The notes below the pieces were generated by a model that was not told the DNA's origin, searched no databases, and saw only the letters and a list, made by a program, of their open reading frames with translations. The translations under genes were made by a program, and so were the position numbers. Below, in pieces: positions 5,583 to 8,700 of a stretch of 8,700 bases of DNA (position 1 is its first letter; each line of letters begins with the position of its first letter). The stretch is from JAFARZ01 sp035651595 (lineage in GTDB: Bacteria > Actinomycetota > Actinomycetes > Streptosporangiales > Streptosporangiaceae). The stretch covers positions 1-8,700 of the forward strand of contig DASRFJ010000220.1 of assembly GCA_035651595.1 (NCBI GenBank). Direction: 5' to 3'.

Positions 5583-6035
5583 ATGAGCTCCCCGGACCTG
5601 GTCACGCTGCGGCTGCTCCGCGAGGCCAGAGACCGGATCGACCGCGACTATGCAGGTCAGATACCCATAGCCACGCTGGCGACGGACGCGGGCTACTCGC
5701 GGGAGCACTTCATCAGGGCGTTCCGCGCCGCGTACGGGCAGACCCCGGGGCGGTACCGGACACAGCGCCGGGTGGAGCGGGCCGCCGACTTGCTGCGCGC
5801 GGCCAACCTGACCGTCACCGAGATCTGCTACCTGGTCGGTTTCGCCAGCCTGGGCAGCTTCAGCGCCCGCTTCAGCGAGGTCACCGGCATGTCGCCGACC
5901 GTGTACCGGCGCACCGCGGCAGAGCGCGGCGGCCCAGCGCCCATCCCGGGTTGCTTCGCTCTCATGTGGCGCACGGGCATCCCGGCGCCGGGCGGGGTGT
6001 CAGGTGGGGCGCCGCGACACATCACTTCCGGATAA
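5583..6035 (+). CDS. AraC-family regulator, DNA-binding domain only
   Basis: A 150-residue protein consisting mainly of the AraC/XylS double helix-turn-helix. Residues 9-105 cover both motifs: LATDAGYSREHFIRAFRAAYGQTPGRY (first, ending in the family's G-x-x-P-x-x-Y/F turn) and TVTEICYLVGFASLGSFSARFSEVTGMSPTVYRR (second, the AraC signature). There is no N-terminal cupin or ligand domain, so it belongs to the short, MarA/SoxS-like class, whose activity is usually set by protein level. The C-terminal ~35 residues (from PIPGCFALMW) are proline/glycine-rich tail. The start at 5583 gives the family N-terminus; the frame is open far upstream but only over the opposite gene. It precedes two VOC genes, a pairing seen for such short AraC proteins. 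Confidence 0.92.
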   Translation: MSSPDLVTLRLLREARDRIDRDYAGQIPIATLATDAGYSREHFIRAFRAAYGQTPGRYRTQRRVERAADLLRAANLTVTEICYLVGFASLGSFSARFSEVTGMSPTVYRRTAAERGGPAPIPGCFALMWRTGIPAPGGVSGGAPRHITSG

Positions 6036-6057
6036 GCCTCGGCGCGGCGCGCTCCGC

Positions 6058-6063
6058 TACCGT
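6058..6063 (+). promoter_or_regulatory. Leaderless-type -10 before the first VOC gene
   Basis: TACCGT fits TAnnnT and is followed by exactly seven bases and the ATG at 6071. There is no ribosome site in this 35-bp gap after AraC. A matching -35 is not evident, so the call rests on the -10 and on the same layout at two other genes in the window. Confidence 0.4.
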
Positions 6064-6070
6064 CGCAGCC

Positions 6071-6292
6071 ATGACACTCAACCAGATCACCATGGTCACG
6101 GACCAGGACAAGGCCAGGGACTTCTACGTGAACGCGCTGGGCTTCAGCGTCAAGCTCGACTACCCGATGGATAGTCCGCCAGGCTCCAGCAAACTGGCTC
6201 TGAGCTGCGATGACACCGACAAGACGTATGCGGACCTGACCGACGGCGACAACTGGCTGATCACGCAGGACCCAGCTGGAGCCGACGGGTGA
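6071..6292 (+). CDS. Shortened VOC (glyoxalase-fold) protein, possible remnant
   Basis: A 73-residue ORF that opens like a VOC-superfamily protein (MTLNQITMVTDQDKARDFYVNALGFSVKLDYPM). It later shows a second typical element (LALSCDDTDKTYADL) and a closing motif resembling the usual DPxGNxxxxTQ (DGDNWLITQ). A single VOC domain is normally about 110-130 residues. Here the strand after residue 37 and roughly 25 residues between LT and DGDN are missing, without a frame break, so the fold and metal-binding site cannot be complete. The frame stays open to its TGA, which overlaps the GTG of the next gene. It may survive as a leader ORF that feeds ribosomes to the next gene, or be a young pseudogene. 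The ATG at 6071 is preferred over an earlier in-frame ATG at 5951, which lies inside AraC. Confidence 0.65.
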   Translation: MTLNQITMVTDQDKARDFYVNALGFSVKLDYPMDSPPGSSKLALSCDDTDKTYADLTDGDNWLITQDPAGADG

Positions 6293-6699
6293 TCACCGGG
6301 ATCTCGATCGTCTCGGTCTGGGTGCTCGACCAGGACGCCGCCAAGGACTTCTACACAACCAAGCTCGGCTGCGAGGTCACCAACGACATCGAACTCGACG
6401 GCGGAATGCGCTGGCTCACCGTCCGCCCGCCGGGCAGCAAGGGCCAGGAGCTGCTGCTCATGGACCCCGCGCGCTCGATGCTGGATGCCGAGACCGCCGA
6501 ACAGCTGCGCGCGCTGATCGCCAAGGGCGCGCTGTCGCCCGGCGTGCTGGCCACCGACGACTGCCGGGGAGACCACAAAGAGCTCGCCGGACGCGGCGTC
6601 CAGTTCACCCAGCCGCCGACCACGCGGCCGTACGGCATCGAGGCGGTGCTGCGGGACGATTCGGGTAACTGGTACAGCTTTACCCAGCGCTCCGGATAG
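6289..6699 (+). CDS. VOC-family (glyoxalase/bleomycin-resistance fold) protein
   Basis: A complete 136-residue single VOC domain with two beta-alpha-beta-beta-beta halves. The first is ISIVSVWVLDQDAAKDFYTTKLGCEV through RWLTVRPPGSKGQELLLM. The second is PGVLATDDCRGDHKELAGRGVQFTQPP through GIEAVLRDDSGNWYSFTQ. Family members are metal-dependent lyases, isomerases or dioxygenases, or bind drugs; the substrate cannot be told from sequence. The GTG start overlaps the preceding stop by four bases (GTGA) and has GGAG seven bases upstream (6278-6281), so translation is both coupled and supported by a ribosome site. It is last in the AraC-VOC-VOC series. Confidence 0.92.
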   Translation: MITGISIVSVWVLDQDAAKDFYTTKLGCEVTNDIELDGGMRWLTVRPPGSKGQELLLMDPARSMLDAETAEQLRALIAKGALSPGVLATDDCRGDHKELAGRGVQFTQPPTTRPYGIEAVLRDDSGNWYSFTQRSG

Positions 6700-6712
6700 C
6701 CTTCTGCCGCGT

Positions 6713-6718
6713 TACAGT
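6713..6718 (+). promoter_or_regulatory. Leaderless-type -10 before the DUF1707 gene
   Basis: TACAGT fits TAnnnT and is followed by seven bases and the ATG at 6726. No ribosome site lies in the 26-bp gap after the VOC gene. The -35 is not recognisable. Confidence 0.4.
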
Positions 6719-6725
6719 TTTGGAC

Positions 6726-7370
6726 ATGCCGGATGAGGATCACAGCACCGAGGTTGCCCGGAGCGAGCTGCGCGCCTCACACGACGACCGGGACAAGGTC
6801 GTTGAGCAGCTCCGTGTGGCGGCCGGTGACGGCCGCCTGACCGCGGAGGAGCTTGACCAGCGGCTGGAGCTGGCGCTGCGTGCCCGCACCTACGGTGAGC
6901 TCGCCAAACTCGTCGTGGACCTGCCAGCGGCCAGCGCGGCGGCGCTCGCCGGGACCGCCGCCAAGCCGAAGGATCTGATCCGCATCGACTGCCGCAGCGG
7001 CCACGCCAAGCGGGACGGCCGCTGGATCGTGCCGCAGCGCATGGAAGTAAAGGTGACCAGCGGGTCGGTGGTGCTCGACTTCACCGAGGCCGTCATCGCC
7101 GCGCCCATGCTCCGGATCAGCGCCGAAGTCCGCAGCGGCCACCTCAGGCTGATCACCAAGCCGGGCATCGTGGTGGACGCCGACGACGTGGCGGTGCGCA
7201 GCGGGCACATCAGGGTCAAGTCGCCATGGCGGCCCGACATCCCCGAAGTGCTGCGGGTCGAGATCTCCGGCAAGGTCGGCAGCGGCGAGATCAAGGCGCG
7301 CCCGCCGTTCCGGTCGTTCTGGGCGTGGCTCACTCGCCAGCCCCGACCCTACGAGCTGATGCGCGGCTAG
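6726..7370 (+). CDS. DUF1707 (SHOCT-like) protein with beta-rich C-terminal domain
   Basis: A 214-residue protein. Residues 14-67 are a DUF1707 domain: LRASHDDRDKVVEQLRVAAGDGRLTAEELDQRL then LALRARTYGELAKLVVDLP. This small helical module is found at the N-terminus of many actinobacterial proteins, often membrane or envelope-linked; its biochemical role is not established. After an Ala-rich linker, residues 84-190 form a beta-rich region with repeated turn motifs (CRSGHAKR, VTSGSVVL, VRSGHLRL, VRSGHIRV, VGSGEIKA) spaced like rungs of a beta-ladder. No signal peptide or membrane helix is seen, so it is probably cytoplasmic. ATG 6726 is chosen over TTG 6720 because it fits the -10 at 6713 and follows the usual start. 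It appears to be a separate unit from the VOC genes. Confidence 0.87.
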   Translation: MPDEDHSTEVARSELRASHDDRDKVVEQLRVAAGDGRLTAEELDQRLELALRARTYGELAKLVVDLPAASAAALAGTAAKPKDLIRIDCRSGHAKRDGRWIVPQRMEVKVTSGSVVLDFTEAVIAAPMLRISAEVRSGHLRLITKPGIVVDADDVAVRSGHIRVKSPWRPDIPEVLRVEISGKVGSGEIKARPPFRSFWAWLTRQPRPYELMRG

Positions 7371-7376
7371 CCAAAG

Positions 7377-7405
7377 TTGAGTCGCGTTATCGAACATGGT
7401 AGCGT
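7377..7405 (+). promoter_or_regulatory. Candidate promoter of the DUF222 gene
   Basis: TTGAGT (7377-7382), a 17-base spacer and TAGCGT (7400-7405) form the best -35/-10 pair in the window. The predicted start is near 7412, about 38 bases before the ATG. The spacer contains CGAAC (7391-7395), the left half of an actinobacterial LexA box. The right half four bases later is not conserved. Confidence 0.45.
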
Positions 7406-7449
7406 ATCAATTACGGAGAGGATGGTTACCTTAGAACAGGGGGCGGTTC

Positions 7450-8700
7450 ATGGGAAGCAGACAGATACCCGGGCCAGAGCAGGACGGCGAGGAGCAAGGC
7501 TCCTCGCCGTCTTCGTCTTCCGGGGCGGGTAAGGCGGGGGCGGGCCGGGCGGGCGGGTTCGCCGAGGACGGGCCGGCGGATGTGCTCGCGCCGGGACCCG
7601 AGCTGGCGAGGCTGCTGGCCGCGGTCGCCGACGGCCGCGGGGCAGGGCTGGCCGGGCTCGGGGACCAGGAGGTCCTGGGCGTGGTCTCGGCCGGCTGCCG
7701 GATGGCGGCGTGGGCGGCGTGGGTGCAGCTGGCGGGGCTGGCCGAGTTCGCCCGCCGCCGGCCCGGCGCGGCGGCGAGGTCGCGGGCGGCGCGGGAAGCG
7801 GCCGAGGAAGCCGCCTGGGCGACTACGGAGACGTGGCCGCGGATGCTGGACCAGCTGACCCGCGCGGTCACTCTGGCCAGCCGGCTGCCGTGCACGCTGG
7901 AGGCCATGCGGCAAGGCCAGGTCTCGGACTACAAGGCCAAGATCATCGAGACCCAGACCGCCGAGCTGTCTGACGCCGACGTGGCGAAGGCGGATGTGCT
8001 GCTCGCGGCGGCCGGCCAGGTGAAGAACCCGGCCGGGCTGCGGGACTTCGCCCGCCGCCAGGTCATGCGGCTGGACCCGGACGCCGCCGCCCGTCGCAAG
8101 GCGCGTGCGCGTCAGGACGCGTACGTGCGGATCTGGCAGGAAGACGAAGGCAACGCGGGCCTGGTCGCGCGGCAGATGCCGGCCGCGGACGCGGTGCTCG
8201 CCTGGGCGAACATCGAACGGCGCGCGCTGGATCTGCACGCCGCCGGCGCCGAGGGCACCGCCGGGCAGCTCCAGGTTCAAGCGGCGCTCGATTTCCTGCT
8301 CGGCCGTGCCGTCCCCGGCGAGAGTGCGCGCCAGGACACGCACCCCACCCCGGACGGGCCCACCCCGGACGGGCCCACCCCGGACGGGAGTGCGCACCAG
8401 GACACGCACAGCGCAACCGGCCGCGGGGGCGGGCGCGGCGGCTGGGCGGTCAACCCGGTCCTGCTGGTGCCGTGGGACCCCAGCGTGGGCGGGCCGTCCG
8501 GCCCCGCCGAGCTGCCCGGGTTCGGGCTGGTCGACGAGCACGACACGATGGACCTGCTGGCCGCGGCCGGGGACAGCCCTGCCGCCCGGTGGTGCCTGAG
8601 CGTCGCGGGCCAGGACGGCGCCGCGGCCGCGCACGGCTGCGCGCCGGGCCGCCGCACCCTGGACACCCTGACCGGGCCAGGGGCGGGCACCGCCGCCGGG
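7450..8700 (+). CDS. DUF222 / 13E12-repeat family protein (HNH endonuclease-like), 3'-truncated by window edge
   Basis: 417 codons are open to the window end. After a Ser/Gly/Ala-rich leader (residues 1-45), residues 50-290 match the actinobacterial DUF222 (13E12 repeat) domain: LARLLAAVADG, then the SAGCRMAAWAAWVQLAGLAEFARRR helix, SRLPCTLEAMRQGQVSDYKAKII, and a long Ala/Arg-rich helical tract up to LDFLLG. Such proteins usually carry a C-terminal HNH nuclease motif (with a Cys/His-rich core), which would lie beyond the window and is not seen. They occur as multicopy families and some in mycobacteria are DNA-damage induced. The ATG is preceded by AGGGGG with six bases' spacing. Residues 299-313 are three PTPDG repeats flanked by SA(R/H)QDTH repeats, an apparent length-variable linker. 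A hairpin lies within codons 12-21. Confidence 0.85.
   Translation, partial: MGSRQIPGPEQDGEEQGSSPSSSSGAGKAGAGRAGGFAEDGPADVLAPGPELARLLAAVADGRGAGLAGLGDQEVLGVVSAGCRMAAWAAWVQLAGLAEFARRRPGAAARSRAAREAAEEAAWATTETWPRMLDQLTRAVTLASRLPCTLEAMRQGQVSDYKAKIIETQTAELSDADVAKADVLLAAAGQVKNPAGLRDFARRQVMRLDPDAAARRKARARQDAYVRIWQEDEGNAGLVARQMPAADAVLAWANIERRALDLHAAGAEGTAGQLQVQAALDFLLGRAVPGESARQDTHPTPDGPTPDGPTPDGSAHQDTHSATGRGGGRGGWAVNPVLLVPWDPSVGGPSGPAELPGFGLVDEHDTMDLLAAAGDSPAARWCLSVAGQDGAAAAHGCAPGRRTLDTLTGPGAGTAAG
7483..7511 (+). repeat. 13-bp inverted repeat (terminator-like hairpin) inside the DUF222 gene start
   Basis: GACGGCGAGGAGC (7483-7495) and its exact reverse complement (7499-7511) are separated by a 3-base loop (AAG), followed by TTCGTCTTCC. 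Such a stable GC stem is typical of actinobacterial intrinsic terminators, but no run of T follows. It lies 113 bp after the DUF1707 stop and 34 bp after the DUF222 start codon, in codons 12-21. It may be an attenuator of the DUF222 message, a terminator for DUF1707, or a sign that the true DUF222 start is downstream. Confidence 0.7.
8323..8409 (+). repeat. In-frame nested tandem repeat in the DUF222 gene
   Basis: Three perfect copies of the 15-bp unit CCCACCCCGGACGGG (8344-8358, 8359-8373, 8374-8388) encode PTPDG three times. They are flanked on both sides by 21-bp direct repeats (8323-8343 and 8389-8409) that differ at one base and encode SARQDTH and SAHQDTH. All units are multiples of three, so changes in copy number keep the frame. 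Confidence 0.9.

Noticed and set aside
8323..8409. Possible CRISPR-like array
   Set aside because: The 15-bp copies abut without spacers and stay in frame inside a coding sequence, so this is a coding tandem repeat.
1..8700. Mobile element or phage module
   Set aside because: No transposase, integrase, terminal inverted repeats or target duplications were found. The DUF222 family is multicopy but no mobility signature is visible here.

Overview
The window is GC-rich throughout, with heavy use of C or G at third codon positions. Its gene families are a DivIVA-like protein, a DUF1707 protein, a DUF222/13E12-type protein, an LCM-type methyltransferase and MarR-like winged helices. Together these point to an actinobacterium (Actinomycetota). 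The genus cannot be decided from the sequence alone. The density of small regulators and stress genes looks like ordinary chromosomal accessory territory. I see no rRNA, tRNA, CRISPR array, insertion sequence or phage module.

Left part (1-1639): the 3' two thirds of a RecQ-type DNA helicase gene (+, cut by the window start) converges on a DivIVA-like coiled-coil protein gene (-), and their 3' ends overlap by 104 bp. Upstream of the DivIVA-like gene lies a 378-bp gene-free stretch (1640-2017) with a strong hairpin.

Middle part (2018-4921): a 601-residue protein (-) fuses an S-adenosylmethionine-dependent methyltransferase to two tandem winged-helix repeats. It is transcribed divergently, across only 25 bp, from an OsmC-family peroxide/redox gene (+). 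OsmC then converges on a TetR-family regulator (-).

Regulatory centre (4316-6699): GNAT acetyltransferase, a probable 32-residue single-helix membrane peptide and the TetR regulator form a tightly packed minus-strand unit. Just upstream of the GNAT gene is a perfect 22-bp palindrome typical of TetR operators. It also lies before the divergent AraC-type regulator gene (+), which is followed by a shortened VOC protein and a full-length VOC (glyoxalase-fold) protein whose start overlaps the previous stop. The simplest model, which is inference, is that the TetR protein represses its own operon and possibly AraC through this one operator.

Right part (6726-8700): a DUF1707 protein, then the 5' part of a DUF222 (13E12-repeat/HNH endonuclease family) gene that runs off the window. 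This gene has a plausible promoter, a 13-bp-arm hairpin inside its first codons, and an in-frame array of three identical 15-bp repeats.

Several genes lack a ribosome binding site. Three of them (AraC, first VOC, DUF1707) share TAnnnT followed by exactly seven bases and ATG, the layout of leaderless actinobacterial transcripts. The most unusual items are the methyltransferase/double winged-helix fusion, the unannotated 32-codon membrane ORF, the palindromic operator circuit, and the hairpins at the DivIVA-like and DUF222 gene starts.
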